From Streptomyces djakartensis (GTDB lineage Bacteria > Actinomycetota > Actinomycetes > Streptomycetales > Streptomycetaceae): a stretch of 56,662 bases of DNA. Below, one piece after another: positions 1 to 7,385 of the stretch. The notes under the pieces are model-generated. The model was not told the origin of the DNA. It searched no databases and saw nothing but the letters and a program-made list of their open reading frames with translations. Positions within the stretch are counted from its first letter, which is position 1. Each line of letters begins with the position of its first letter. The translations under genes were made by a program, and so were the position numbers. Location of the stretch: the NCBI RefSeq assembly GCF_014651075.1, contig NZ_BMWE01000032.1, positions 1-56,662 of the forward strand, written 5' to 3'.

Positions 1-157
1 GCTCGTTCGACATGATCTGCAGACCAGGCCGGGCGAGCTCGGCGCGCATGAACAGCGCCATCACGCCACCGATGACGAAGAACGCGAACGACGTCGCCAG
101 GTAGAGCGTGCCGATCGTCTTGTGGTCCGTGGTCGTCAGCCACTTCAGGTGCCTCAT
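1..157 (-). CDS. ctaD: Cytochrome c oxidase subunit I, N-terminal part (runs off the left edge)
   Basis: The minus strand from the ATG at 157 reads MRHLKWLTTTDHKTIGTLYL and continues with FVIGGVMALFMRAELARPG, the well-conserved start of actinobacterial aa3-type cytochrome c oxidase subunit I. The first membrane helix and the following RAELARPGLQ loop are visible; the heme and copper ligands lie beyond the edge. The protein is the catalytic subunit of the terminal oxidase that reduces oxygen to water in the cytoplasmic membrane. About 52 codons are present with no stop. The gene is divergent from the sigma factor at 263, with a spacer of about 100 bp. Confidence 0.93.
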   Translation of the reverse strand, partial: MRHLKWLTTTDHKTIGTLYLATSFAFFVIGGVMALFMRAELARPGLQIMSNE

Positions 158-211
158 GCCCCGCCTGTGTCCGCGCCCCGCCCGGACGTCACACCGCACC
201 GGTGCGACGAG

Positions 212-233
212 CGTCACCGAACCGGGTGTGACG
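212..233. promoter_or_regulatory. Inverted repeat CGTCAC-N10-GTGACG upstream of the sigma factor
   Basis: Perfect 6-bp arms at 212-217 and 228-233 lie about 30 bp before the sigma-factor ATG, in the divergent spacer shared with ctaD. A further short palindrome (GCACCGGTGC) lies just upstream. The position suits an operator for either gene, but no regulator is assigned. Confidence 0.35.
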
Positions 234-262
234 ATCGAGGGAGTGCCGGACACGAACGGGAC

Positions 263-811
263 ATGAGCAACGACGAGATCTTCGCCGCTGCCTACCGTGA
301 GCATTACTGGGCGGTCAGCCGCTATGTCGCACGGCGACTGGACGGGCGGGCCGACGAGGTGGAGGAAGTGGTGGCGGAGGTGTTCACGGTGGCCTGGCGG
401 CGCCGGAACGACCTGCCGTCCTCCCCACTGCCCTGGCTGTACGGAGTGGCACGCAACTGCCTGGCCAACGCGGTGCGCGGCCACGGGCGCCGCCGTCGGC
501 TCGTCGACCGGCTCGGCAATGACGACACCGCGCACGGACGGCACATCACCGCGGGCCCCGAGGCCGACACCCCCGGCGCCTGGGTGCACGAGGCACTCGC
601 CCGGCTCTCCGCGGCCGACCAGGAGGTACTGCGTCTGACGGTCTGGGAGGGACTCGCCGTGGACGAGGTCGCCGTCGCCCTCGGCTGCGGCAGACGCGCC
701 GCCGCCATGCGGCTGCACCGGGCCCGGCGCCGCCTCAGGACCGAGATCGACCGCGTGCGTCCCGTCGCTGCGGCGGACACACACCGCGTGAAAGGGGTCG
801 GCCATGGCTGA
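263..811 (+). CDS. ECF-type RNA polymerase sigma factor (sigma-70 family)
   Basis: A 182-residue protein with the ECF two-domain layout. Region 2 (about residues 10-80) includes DEVEEVVAEVFTVAWRR and the following PLPWLYGVARN segment. Region 4 (about 120-170) has LSAADQEVLRLTVWEGL, then a helix-turn-helix ending RLHRARRRLR. It should direct core polymerase to a small regulon. The ATG at 263 is chosen because region 2 begins directly after it; the frame is open upstream to 122, but that extension is arginine/proline-rich and resembles nothing. The last 8 bp overlap the next gene, so the two are probably translationally coupled, as expected for a sigma factor and its antagonist or partner. Confidence 0.88.
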   Translation: MSNDEIFAAAYREHYWAVSRYVARRLDGRADEVEEVVAEVFTVAWRRRNDLPSSPLPWLYGVARNCLANAVRGHGRRRRLVDRLGNDDTAHGRHITAGPEADTPGAWVHEALARLSAADQEVLRLTVWEGLAVDEVAVALGCGRRAAAMRLHRARRRLRTEIDRVRPVAAADTHRVKGVGHG

Positions 812-1802
812 CGAACTCGAACTGCTGCGCGGCGCCAACCCGGTGCCGCCCGACGGTCCCCACTTCGGCGACGGCCCCCTCGACCACGGCGCCGAACGCC
901 GGCTCGAGCGACTGCTGCGGGAGCGGCCGCAAGGCCGTCCGGCCCGCCGGCCGCTGCCCGTACCCGGCCGGCCCCGGCTCGTCTGGGGGCTCGCCGCCAC
1001 AGCCGTCGTCGCGGCCTTGGCGCTGACCCTCGTCCTGAGCGGCCCGAACACCACACCGGCGGTGGCCGCACCCCGTCCGCTGGTGGTGCAGACCGGAACC
1101 ACCGCGGTCCCCCTGGGCCGGCTGGCCGCACGCGCCGTGCAGGCCGCTGCCGACGGCTCGCCGCGGTTGCGTAAGGGCACGCATGTGCGGTCCTGGAGCA
1201 TGGGGGTGTCGGACCGCGAACCCCCGGTCACCCTGCCCGAGGAGCGCATCGTCCGCTGGCGGGCCGACGGCAGCCGCACAGAACTCGTCGTGGCCACCGA
1301 CCCGGGGCATCCAGGCCGCCCGGTCCTCTCCGACGAGCAAGGCGAGCCGCGCCTCGTCGGCGACGCGCACGTCATCAGCGACCGCACCTACCCGCCGAGC
1401 TGGAGCGACGCCCCGCCCCAGTCCAGGCCGCCGAACGACCCGGCACGCCTGCGCGCCTACCTGACGGAGGCTCAGTACACCCGCACCGCGCTCACCACGC
1501 CCCAGCTGCTGGACGCCGTGCAGGTGCTGCTCGACCACTGGACCCTGGGCGCCCGGGAGACCGCGACGCTTGCCCGCCTCCTCGCCGGGACCGAGGGGTT
1601 GCGGCCCGTCGGCCAGGTGACCGACCGCCTGGGGCGACGCGGTCAGGCCTACGTCTGCGACGGCCCCGGCGCCCGCCGGATGCTGATCATGGACCCGGCC
1701 ACCGGCGCCGTCCTCGGCCTGGAGACCACCTTCACCACCGCTGAACCCGAGTACGGCGTCAAGAAGGGCGACGTCATGTCGTACAGCGCCTGGCTGCGCT
1801 GA
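804..1802 (+). CDS. CU044_5270-type membrane protein, likely sigma-factor partner
   Basis: A 332-residue protein overlapping the sigma gene by 8 bp. It has a cytoplasmic N-terminal part (residues 1-58), one membrane helix (about 60-80, LVWGLAATAVVAALALTLVL) and a long extracytoplasmic domain. This layout (short cytosolic segment, one helix, outer domain) with an adjacent sigma gene matches the actinobacterial CU044_5270 family. A role as an anti-sigma or sensor subunit is inferred from layout and neighbourhood; no zinc-finger motif (HxxxCxxC) is present. A 52-bp internal piece (1658-1709) is copied exactly at 2440-2491. Confidence 0.75.
   Translation: MADELELLRGANPVPPDGPHFGDGPLDHGAERRLERLLRERPQGRPARRPLPVPGRPRLVWGLAATAVVAALALTLVLSGPNTTPAVAAPRPLVVQTGTTAVPLGRLAARAVQAAADGSPRLRKGTHVRSWSMGVSDREPPVTLPEERIVRWRADGSRTELVVATDPGHPGRPVLSDEQGEPRLVGDAHVISDRTYPPSWSDAPPQSRPPNDPARLRAYLTEAQYTRTALTTPQLLDAVQVLLDHWTLGARETATLARLLAGTEGLRPVGQVTDRLGRRGQAYVCDGPGARRMLIMDPATGAVLGLETTFTTAEPEYGVKKGDVMSYSAWLR
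1658..1709 (+). repeat. 52-bp direct repeat, source copy (inside the sigma-partner gene)
   Basis: This segment encodes GARRMLIMDPATGA near the C-terminus of the membrane protein. It recurs with no mismatch at 2440-2491 in the same orientation, 782 bp away. The bases on both sides of the two copies differ, so the ends are sharp. Confidence 0.95.
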
Positions 1803-1810
1803 TCACGCCG

Positions 1811-2176
1811 CTACTCGTCCCAGGCCTGCACCAGGGTCTGCTCGGTGATCTTGCCGCCGCGCAGCGAGAGCATCGACTCGGACAGGACGCGCACACCGTC
1901 GGTGTACTCGCAGCTCTCGCAGTAGGCGGCCTCGTCGCCCTGGATGACGCACCGCTCCAGCTTGTGTGTCATGTCGCGGCTGTAGACGTCCTCCAGCATC
2001 CGGCCGATCTCGTCCCGGCCGTGCAGGACCTTGGGGTGGCTGGGCTGGGTCGTGCGGTCGACGATGCGGAGCTCCGCGTCGTCCGCGTAGAGCGAGAGCA
2101 GGATCTCCGGGGTCTGTCCTTCCAGGCCCCGGCGGAGCGTCTCTCTGTCGAAGGCAGGGTCTGCCGCGGTTCCCAT
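1811..2176 (-). CDS. SnoaL-like / NTF2-fold protein
   Basis: A 121-residue single-domain protein with the cone-shaped alpha+beta barrel pattern of the NTF2/SnoaL superfamily: helix (PEILLSLYADDAELRIVD), loop, HGRDEIGRMLEDVY helix, then strands to LRGGKITEQTLVQAWDE. Members are small-molecule isomerases, hydrolases or ligand-binding proteins; no specific substrate can be read here. Start is ATG 2176, with a strong AAGGAGG ribosome site at 2183-2189. It faces the sigma operon convergently with only a few bases between the stops. A 9-bp-arm palindrome sits directly upstream of the ribosome site. Confidence 0.8.
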   Translation of the reverse strand: MGTAADPAFDRETLRRGLEGQTPEILLSLYADDAELRIVDRTTQPSHPKVLHGRDEIGRMLEDVYSRDMTHKLERCVIQGDEAAYCESCEYTDGVRVLSESMLSLRGGKITEQTLVQAWDE

Positions 2177-2189
2177 GATGACCTCCTTC

Positions 2190-2214
2190 GTACGACCGCG
2201 ACCCGGTCGTACGA
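2190..2214. promoter_or_regulatory. Perfect inverted repeat CGTACGACC-N7-GGTCGTACG
   Basis: Nine-base arms (2190-2198 and 2206-2214) around a 7-bp spacer, directly upstream of the ribosome site of the SnoaL-like gene. The arm length and spacing suit a TetR- or MarR-type dimer operator; alternatively it forms a 5'-UTR hairpin. No obvious local regulator gene is adjacent. Confidence 0.6.
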
Positions 2215-2279
2215 CGGGCCGCGAGAAGCCTCACTCCTTGAGCGTCCTCCGACCCGGCCGGCATGGCAAGCGCAGCCGT

Positions 2280-2414
2280 TCAGTCCGCCGCGGACAGGAA
2301 CTGGGTCGCCGCCAGTTCCGCGTAGAGCGGTTCGGAGGACACGAGTTCGCGGTGAGTGCCGACCGCCCGGACGTGGCCGGCGTCCATCACCACGATCCGG
2401 TCGGCCGCCGTCAC
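2280..2414 (-). pseudogene. C-terminal remnant of an ABC exporter ATPase
   Basis: The minus strand reads VTAADRIVVMDAGHVRAVGTH and then RELVSSEPLYAELAATQFLSAAD before a stop at 2280. This is the end of an ABC multidrug-exporter nucleotide-binding domain, beginning just after the H-loop (usually IAHRLSTV). About 44 codons survive. Everything upstream (membrane domain, Walker A, signature, Walker B) is absent, and 25 bp further on a copy of part of the neighbouring gene begins. It reads as the stub left by a deletion. Confidence 0.82.
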
Positions 2415-2439
2415 CGTTCGTCGATCGGACCCCGCGCCA

Positions 2440-2491
2440 CGACGGCCCCGGCGCCCGCCGGATGCTGATCATGGACCCGGCCACCGGCGCC
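2440..2491 (+). repeat. 52-bp direct repeat, inserted copy at a deletion scar
   Basis: An exact copy of 1658-1709. It lies between the broken edge of the ABC exporter remnant and the mscR promoter region. The copy is out of context: the surrounding frames do not extend the homology, which argues against an old gene duplication. Confidence 0.93.
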
Positions 2492-2607
2492 TCGACTCCG
2501 GCGCGACCTGGTGGGACACGGGGCGCGGGTGGCCGAACCGCGCCCCTTGCCGATCAGTCGCGCGTAGGGTCGGAAAGGACGGGACCCCGCCGGACGAAGG
2601 AGTCAGC

Positions 2608-3693
2608 ATGGCGCAGGAAGTACGCGGTGTGATCGCACCGGGCAAGGACGAGGCGGTGCGTGTCGAGACCATCGTCGTGCCCGACCCCGGCCCCGGCGAG
2701 GCGGTCGTGCGTGTCCAGGCCTGCGGAGTGTGCCACACCGACCTGCACTACAAGCAGGGCGGCATCAACGACGACTTCCCCTTCCTGCTCGGCCACGAGG
2801 CCGCGGGCGTCGTCGAGGCGGTCGGCGACGGCGTCACCGACGTCGAGCCCGGTGACTTCGTGATCCTCAACTGGCGTGCGGTGTGCGGGAAGTGCCGGGC
2901 CTGTCTGCGCGGGCGGCCCTGGTACTGCTTCGACACCCACAACGCGAAGCAGAGGATGACCCTCACCGACGGCACCGAGCTGTCCCCGGCCCTCGGCATC
3001 GGCGCCTTCGCCGAGAAGACGCTGGTCGCCGCCGGGCAGTGCACCAAGGTCGACCCGGCCGTCGCCCCGCAGGTGGCCGGGCTGCTCGGCTGCGGCGTCA
3101 TGGCCGGCATCGGCGCCGCGATCAACACCGGCGGCGTCGGCCGCGGCGACTCGGTCGCCGTCATCGGCTGCGGCGGTGTCGGTGACGCGGCCATCGCCGG
3201 GTCCCACCTGGCCGGCGCGGCGACGATCATCGCCGTCGACATCGACGACCGCAAGCTCGCGAAGGCGCGCACCATGGGCGCCACCCACACCGTCAACTCG
3301 CGTGAGACCGACCCGGTGGAGGCGATCCGCGAACTCACCGGCGGATTCGGCGCCGACGTGGTCATCGAGGCCGTCGGCCGCCCGGAGACCTACCAGCAGG
3401 CCTTCTACGCCCGCGATCTGGCCGGCACGGTCGTCCTCGTGGGCGTGCCCACGCCCGAGATGAAGCTCGAACTGCCGCTGCTGGACGTCTTCGGTCGCGG
3501 CGGATCCCTCAAGTCGAGCTGGTACGGCGACTGCCTGCCCTCCCGTGACTTCCCCATGCTGATCGATCTGCACCTGCAAGGGCGCCTGGACCTGGGCGCG
3601 TTCGTCACCGAGACCATCCAGCTCGACGAGGTGGAGAAGGCGTTCGAGCGCATGCACCAGGGCGACGTCCTGCGCTCGGTGGTGGTGCTGTGA
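2608..3693 (+). CDS. mscR: S-(hydroxymethyl)mycothiol dehydrogenase (zinc alcohol dehydrogenase family)
   Basis: A 361-residue medium-chain dehydrogenase. Catalytic zinc ligands lie in CGVCHTD and GHEAAG; four structural-zinc cysteines are in CGKCRACLRGRPWYC. The NAD fold has VAVIGCGGVG followed by an acidic strand end (IAVDIDD), fitting NAD. The sequence pattern (CTKVD, LLGCGVMAGIGAAINTG, SLKSSWYGDCLPSRDFP) is that of mycothiol-dependent formaldehyde dehydrogenase, which oxidises the formaldehyde-mycothiol adduct to S-formylmycothiol in the cytosol. ATG 2608 follows GAAGGAG. The stop shares one base with the start of the next gene, so the pair is coupled. Confidence 0.92.
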   Translation: MAQEVRGVIAPGKDEAVRVETIVVPDPGPGEAVVRVQACGVCHTDLHYKQGGINDDFPFLLGHEAAGVVEAVGDGVTDVEPGDFVILNWRAVCGKCRACLRGRPWYCFDTHNAKQRMTLTDGTELSPALGIGAFAEKTLVAAGQCTKVDPAVAPQVAGLLGCGVMAGIGAAINTGGVGRGDSVAVIGCGGVGDAAIAGSHLAGAATIIAVDIDDRKLAKARTMGATHTVNSRETDPVEAIRELTGGFGADVVIEAVGRPETYQQAFYARDLAGTVVLVGVPTPEMKLELPLLDVFGRGGSLKSSWYGDCLPSRDFPMLIDLHLQGRLDLGAFVTETIQLDEVEKAFERMHQGDVLRSVVVL

Positions 3694-4322
3694 TGGCCGC
3701 CCGCGTCGAACACCTCGTCACAGCCGGCCGGTTCAGCCTCGACGGGGGCACCTGGGACGTCGAGAACAACGTATGGATCGTCGGCGACGACCACGAGGCG
3801 ATCGTCATCGACGCCGCCCATGACGCCGACGCCATCGCCGAGGCCCTCGGGGGCCGCCGGCTGACGGCCATCGTGTGCACCCACGCCCACAACGACCACA
3901 TCGACGCCGCCCCCGCCCTCGCCGAACGCACCGGTGCCACCATCTGGCTCCACCACGACGACCTGCCGCTGTGGAAGCAGACCCACCCGGACCGCGAGCC
4001 CGACGCCTGGCTGGTGGACGGCCAGACGATCGAGGCGGGCGGCGCCGACCTGCGGGTCCTGCACACCCCGGGGCACGCTCCCGGCGCGGTCTGCCTGTAC
4101 GGCCCCGGCCTCGCCACCGTCTTCACCGGGGACACCCTCTTCCGGGGCGGCCCCGGCGCCACCGGCCGCTCCTTCTCGCACTTCCCCACGATCATCGACT
4201 CGATCCGCGACCGCCTCCTCACCCTGCCACCCGAGACGAAGGTCCTGACCGGCCACGGAGACTCCACCACCATCGGCACCGAGGCCCCGCATCTGCAGGA
4301 GTGGATCGCCCGCGGGCACTGA
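3693..4322 (+). CDS. MBL-fold metallo-hydrolase, probable S-formylmycothiol-pathway partner
   Basis: About 209 residues with the metallo-beta-lactamase metal motif THAHNDHID, then LHTPGHAPGAVCLY (third ligand His), FTGDTLFRGGPGATGR (bridging Asp) and LTGHGDST (last His). This is the glyoxalase-II-like branch. It starts at ATG 3693, overlapping the mscR stop; GTG 3690 is an alternative. One-base coupling to mscR suggests hydrolysis of a mycothiol thioester such as S-formylmycothiol. That substrate is inferred from context; the fold is clear. Confidence 0.87.
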   Translation: MAARVEHLVTAGRFSLDGGTWDVENNVWIVGDDHEAIVIDAAHDADAIAEALGGRRLTAIVCTHAHNDHIDAAPALAERTGATIWLHHDDLPLWKQTHPDREPDAWLVDGQTIEAGGADLRVLHTPGHAPGAVCLYGPGLATVFTGDTLFRGGPGATGRSFSHFPTIIDSIRDRLLTLPPETKVLTGHGDSTTIGTEAPHLQEWIARGH

Positions 4323-4412
4323 CCGCGTGTCGCCCGTGAAAGGCGACAGAAGATGTCCGGCTTACCCGCGACTCTGGATGCGACAAGCAGCCAGAGGCAC
4401 GGGAGGCCGGAC

Positions 4413-5327
4413 ATGTCAGCTCCGCTGAAGGGCAAGATCGCGCTGGTCGCCGGGGCGACCCGGGGCGCCGGACGGGGGATCGCCGTCGAACTCGGCGCGG
4501 CCGGCGCCACGGTCTATGTCACCGGCCGCACCACGCGCGCCCGCCGCTCGGAGTACGACCGGCCCGAGACCATCGAGGACACCGCCGACCTGGTCACCGG
4601 GGCCGGCGGCCGGGGCATCGCGGTCCCCACCGACCACCTCGACCCCGCCCAGGTCAGCGCCCTCGTGGACCGCGTCGCGGACGAACAGGGCCGCCTCGAC
4701 ATCCTCGTCAACGACATCTGGGGCGGCGAGAAGCTCTTCGAATGGGACACCCCGCTCTGGGAGCACGACCTCGCGGGCGGCCTGCGCCTGCTCAGGCTCG
4801 CGGTGGAGACGCACGCCGTCACCAGCCACCACGCGCTGCCCCTGCTGCTGCGCCACCCCGGCGGGCTGGTCGTCGAGGTCACCGACGGCACCGCCGACTA
4901 CAACCGGGAGACCTACCGCAACAGCTTCTTCTACGACCTCGCCAAGGCCTCCGTCCTGCGCATGGCCTTCGCCCTCGGGCACGAACTCGGCCCGCGCGGC
5001 GCCACCGCCGTCGCTGTCACTCCCGGCTGGATGCGCTCGGAGATGATGCTGGACGCCTTCGGCGTCCGCGAGGAGAACTGGCGCGACGCCCTCGAGAAGG
5101 TCCCTCACTTCGCCATCTCGGAGACCCCGCGCTACGTCGGCCGGGCCGTGGCCGCGCTCGCCGGCGACCCGGACGTTGCGCGCTGGAACGGACAGTCCCT
5201 CTCCAGCGGCGGCCTCGCCCAGGTGTACGGCTTCACCGACCTCGACGGCAGCCGCCCGGACGCCTGGCGGTACCTCGTCGAGGTCCAGGACGCCGGCAAA
5301 CCGGCCGAAACGGCCGGCTACCGCTGA
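4413..5327 (+). CDS. Short-chain dehydrogenase/reductase (SDR)
   Basis: A 304-residue protein with a Rossmann N-terminus: KIALVAGATRGAGRGIA (TGxxxGxG variant) at residues 7-23, VTGRTT at the second strand, suggesting NADP, and ILVNDIWGG where classic SDRs have NNAG. The active-site Tyr-x3-Lys is present as YDLAKAS. The NAG motif is altered to NDI, as in a subgroup of large SDRs. The substrate is unknown. ATG 4413 is preceded by GGGAGG; an upstream in-frame ATG at 4353 lacks a better site and adds 20 unlike residues. It lies downstream of the mscR pair but separated by about 90 bp. Confidence 0.85.
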   Translation: MSAPLKGKIALVAGATRGAGRGIAVELGAAGATVYVTGRTTRARRSEYDRPETIEDTADLVTGAGGRGIAVPTDHLDPAQVSALVDRVADEQGRLDILVNDIWGGEKLFEWDTPLWEHDLAGGLRLLRLAVETHAVTSHHALPLLLRHPGGLVVEVTDGTADYNRETYRNSFFYDLAKASVLRMAFALGHELGPRGATAVAVTPGWMRSEMMLDAFGVREENWRDALEKVPHFAISETPRYVGRAVAALAGDPDVARWNGQSLSSGGLAQVYGFTDLDGSRPDAWRYLVEVQDAGKPAETAGYR

Positions 5328-5449
5328 GAGGGGAATGTCACCGTTTCGTCGCAGACAGCGACTCCGTACAACCGAACCCGGGTGCTCGCCCGTCTAGCTG
5401 GCAGGGATCGCAGACCATGTGACCACTTCCGCGAAGGGGCAGGACAGCC

Positions 5450-6145
5450 ATGGGGGACGTACGCAGACGGGGCGCCGTAGCACTGGGGATCACCGCACTG
5501 GTGGCACCGCTCACACTCGCGCTCGGCGCCTCGCCGGCACAGGCCGCCGGCTGCACCACCCAGGCCGGCCCGTACCAGAAGCAGGTGGAGAAGTTCCTGG
5601 GCCGTCCGGTCGACGGGAAGCAGTCCGCCGCGGACTGCAAGGCGATCCGCGCCTTCCAGACCAAGCACGGCATCTCCCCGAACGCCGGCTACGCCGGGCC
5701 CGTCACCTGGGGCGTGATGGACCTGATGCAGAAGCAGAAGGCCGTCGGCAAGAACCCCGGCAAGGACGGCCAGTGCCCGGTGAACAAGGGCCGGATCGCC
5801 TGCGTGAACCTGACCCTCCAGCTCAGCTGGGTCCAGGACGGCGAGAAGCTCGTGTACGGGCCCGTCCCGGTCCGCACCGGCCGCAACGGGTACGAGACCC
5901 GCACCGGTCTGAAGAAGATCTACTGGCGCAACATCGACCACGTCTCGTCCATCTACCACGTGCCGATGCCGTACGCCCAGTTCTTCGACGGCGGCCAGGC
6001 CTTCCACTCCGTCGGCGTCAGCATGTGGAACCCTCCCGGCTCGCACGGCTGCGTCAACATGACCAAGACCGACGCCAAGAAGTACTGGTCGCTGCTGAAG
6101 AAGGGCGACGACGTCTACGTGTACGGCCGCAAGCCGGGCACCTGA
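5450..6145 (+). CDS. Secreted L,D-transpeptidase (YkuD) with peptidoglycan-binding domain
   Basis: A 231-residue protein. The signal peptide (residues 1-32) has arginines, a hydrophobic stretch and AQAAG cleavage. A peptidoglycan-binding domain (about 35-95) contains FLGRPVDGKQSAADCKAIRAFQTKHGI. The YkuD catalytic domain (about 105-225) has the signature His in AFHSVGVSMW and SHGCVNM with catalytic Cys201. Such enzymes make 3-3 peptidoglycan cross-links outside the membrane. It lies alone between SDR and sugar locus 1, with its own 120-bp leader and a purine-rich site before the ATG. Confidence 0.9.
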   Translation: MGDVRRRGAVALGITALVAPLTLALGASPAQAAGCTTQAGPYQKQVEKFLGRPVDGKQSAADCKAIRAFQTKHGISPNAGYAGPVTWGVMDLMQKQKAVGKNPGKDGQCPVNKGRIACVNLTLQLSWVQDGEKLVYGPVPVRTGRNGYETRTGLKKIYWRNIDHVSSIYHVPMPYAQFFDGGQAFHSVGVSMWNPPGSHGCVNMTKTDAKKYWSLLKKGDDVYVYGRKPGT

Positions 6146-6171
6146 TCCCACGCACCCGGCCCGCCCCGGCC

Positions 6172-7371
6172 CTACAGCGGCGCGTCCCCGAAGTCCGGGA
6201 TGTCCAGCCGCACCCCGCCCTGCCGCGCCGACTCGTGCGCGATGATGCCCGGCAGGGTGTAGCGGGCGGCCACCCAGGCGTTCACCGACGGCAGGGTGCG
6301 CGTGTTCACGGCGGTCACGAAGTCGTCCACCAGGAAGTGGTGGCTGCCCTCGTGGCCGTTGTGCAGGTCGTCGAACTCCCGCGGCAGCCGCGACCGGTCG
6401 TGCACGGGAGCCGACCCGGAGGTGAACGCGGCCCGCAACTCCGGCGCGATGTGCCGCAGCGACGGGTCGCCGGGAGCCATCGTGGGTTTGGGTTCCAGCA
6501 GTTCGCTGATGTCCTTCACCCCCTGCTTGTCCTGCCACAGGGCGACCGTCGCGAGCTGCTCCATGCTCGCCTCGGTGCCGAAGAAGCGAAAACGCGACTC
6601 CCGTATGTGCGAGGGGTAACCGACCCGCCGGAACTCGTTGGTACGGAACGAACCGCCGCCCGCCACCTCGAACAGCGCGGTGGCGTTGGAGAAGTCGTTG
6701 CCGAACTGGCTGACCTCCTTGTCGAAGACCCCGTCGCCCCGGTCGTCGACGACACCGATCGCCGACACGCTGACCGCGTGCGTCCGCCAGGCGCCCAGCA
6801 CCCCGCCGACCGCGTGCGTCGGGTACAGCAGCGGTGGATAGCTGGCGGTCGCCTTCCAGTTGTCGCCTCCGCTGTACTGGTACGCCTCGTAGAACCCGAG
6901 GTCCATGTCGTGGACGTAGTCGCCCTCGGCGTAGAACAGCCGTCCGAAGGCACCCTCGGCGATCTGGTTGCGGGCGTGGACGGTGGCCGGGTTGTACTCG
7001 CTGGTCTCACCCATCATGTAGGTGAGCCCCGTGGCCTTCACGGTGTCGATGATCGCCGCGATCTCCTCCGTGCTGATCGCCATCGGTACCGCGGAGTACA
7101 CGTGCTTGCCGGCGTTCAGGCCCTGGAGCACCAGCGGCCCGTGCGTCCAGCGCTGTGTGAAGATCGCGACCGCGTCGACCTCCTCCGACTCCAGCATGGC
7201 CTGGTACGACGGGAAGGTGCCGGCGAGCCCCTGTGCGGCGGCGAGCTGCTCGGCCCGCTCCGGCAGCAGGTCGGTGACGTAGACGTCGCCGACGCCGGGG
7301 TGGGCCTGGAACAGCGTGGCGAACTGGCCGGAGAACTGGCCGGCGCCGACGATGCCGAGGGAGAACGTCAT
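6172..7371 (-). CDS. Gfo/Idh/MocA family protein of sugar locus 1 (catalytic Lys replaced)
   Basis: A 399-residue protein starting MTFSLGIVGAGQFSGQFATL, a Rossmann fold with GxGxxG. The C-terminal half has the Gfo/Idh/MocA beta-sheet domain. Most members carry E-K-P at the end of the NAD fold; here the equivalent reads YSAVPMAI, so the catalytic lysine is a valine. It may still bind NAD(P) or have shifted chemistry. It is the last gene of the minus-strand transporter operon (14 bp after the binding protein), so it probably acts on the imported sugar. The start is set at the Rossmann ATG; the frame is open far upstream inside the binding-protein gene. Confidence 0.87.
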   Translation of the reverse strand: MTFSLGIVGAGQFSGQFATLFQAHPGVGDVYVTDLLPERAEQLAAAQGLAGTFPSYQAMLESEEVDAVAIFTQRWTHGPLVLQGLNAGKHVYSAVPMAISTEEIAAIIDTVKATGLTYMMGETSEYNPATVHARNQIAEGAFGRLFYAEGDYVHDMDLGFYEAYQYSGGDNWKATASYPPLLYPTHAVGGVLGAWRTHAVSVSAIGVVDDRGDGVFDKEVSQFGNDFSNATALFEVAGGGSFRTNEFRRVGYPSHIRESRFRFFGTEASMEQLATVALWQDKQGVKDISELLEPKPTMAPGDPSLRHIAPELRAAFTSGSAPVHDRSRLPREFDDLHNGHEGSHHFLVDDFVTAVNTRTLPSVNAWVAARYTLPGIIAHESARQGGVRLDIPDFGDAPL

Positions 7372-7385
7372 GGAACGCGTGCCCT

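Noticed and set aside
122..262. Longer sigma factor starting at 122
   Set aside because: The added 47 residues are Arg/Pro-rich and unlike any sigma region; ATG 263 precedes region 2 directly.
5328..5449. Possible c-di-AMP (ydaO-type) riboswitch before the L,D-transpeptidase
   Set aside because: A CCGAACCCG and AGCT-GGCAGG string recalls the 3' part of this riboswitch, which often precedes cell-wall genes. The 5' conserved blocks (GGGGAACC, GGGGTGAAT) are missing and the leader is too short, so I do not call it.
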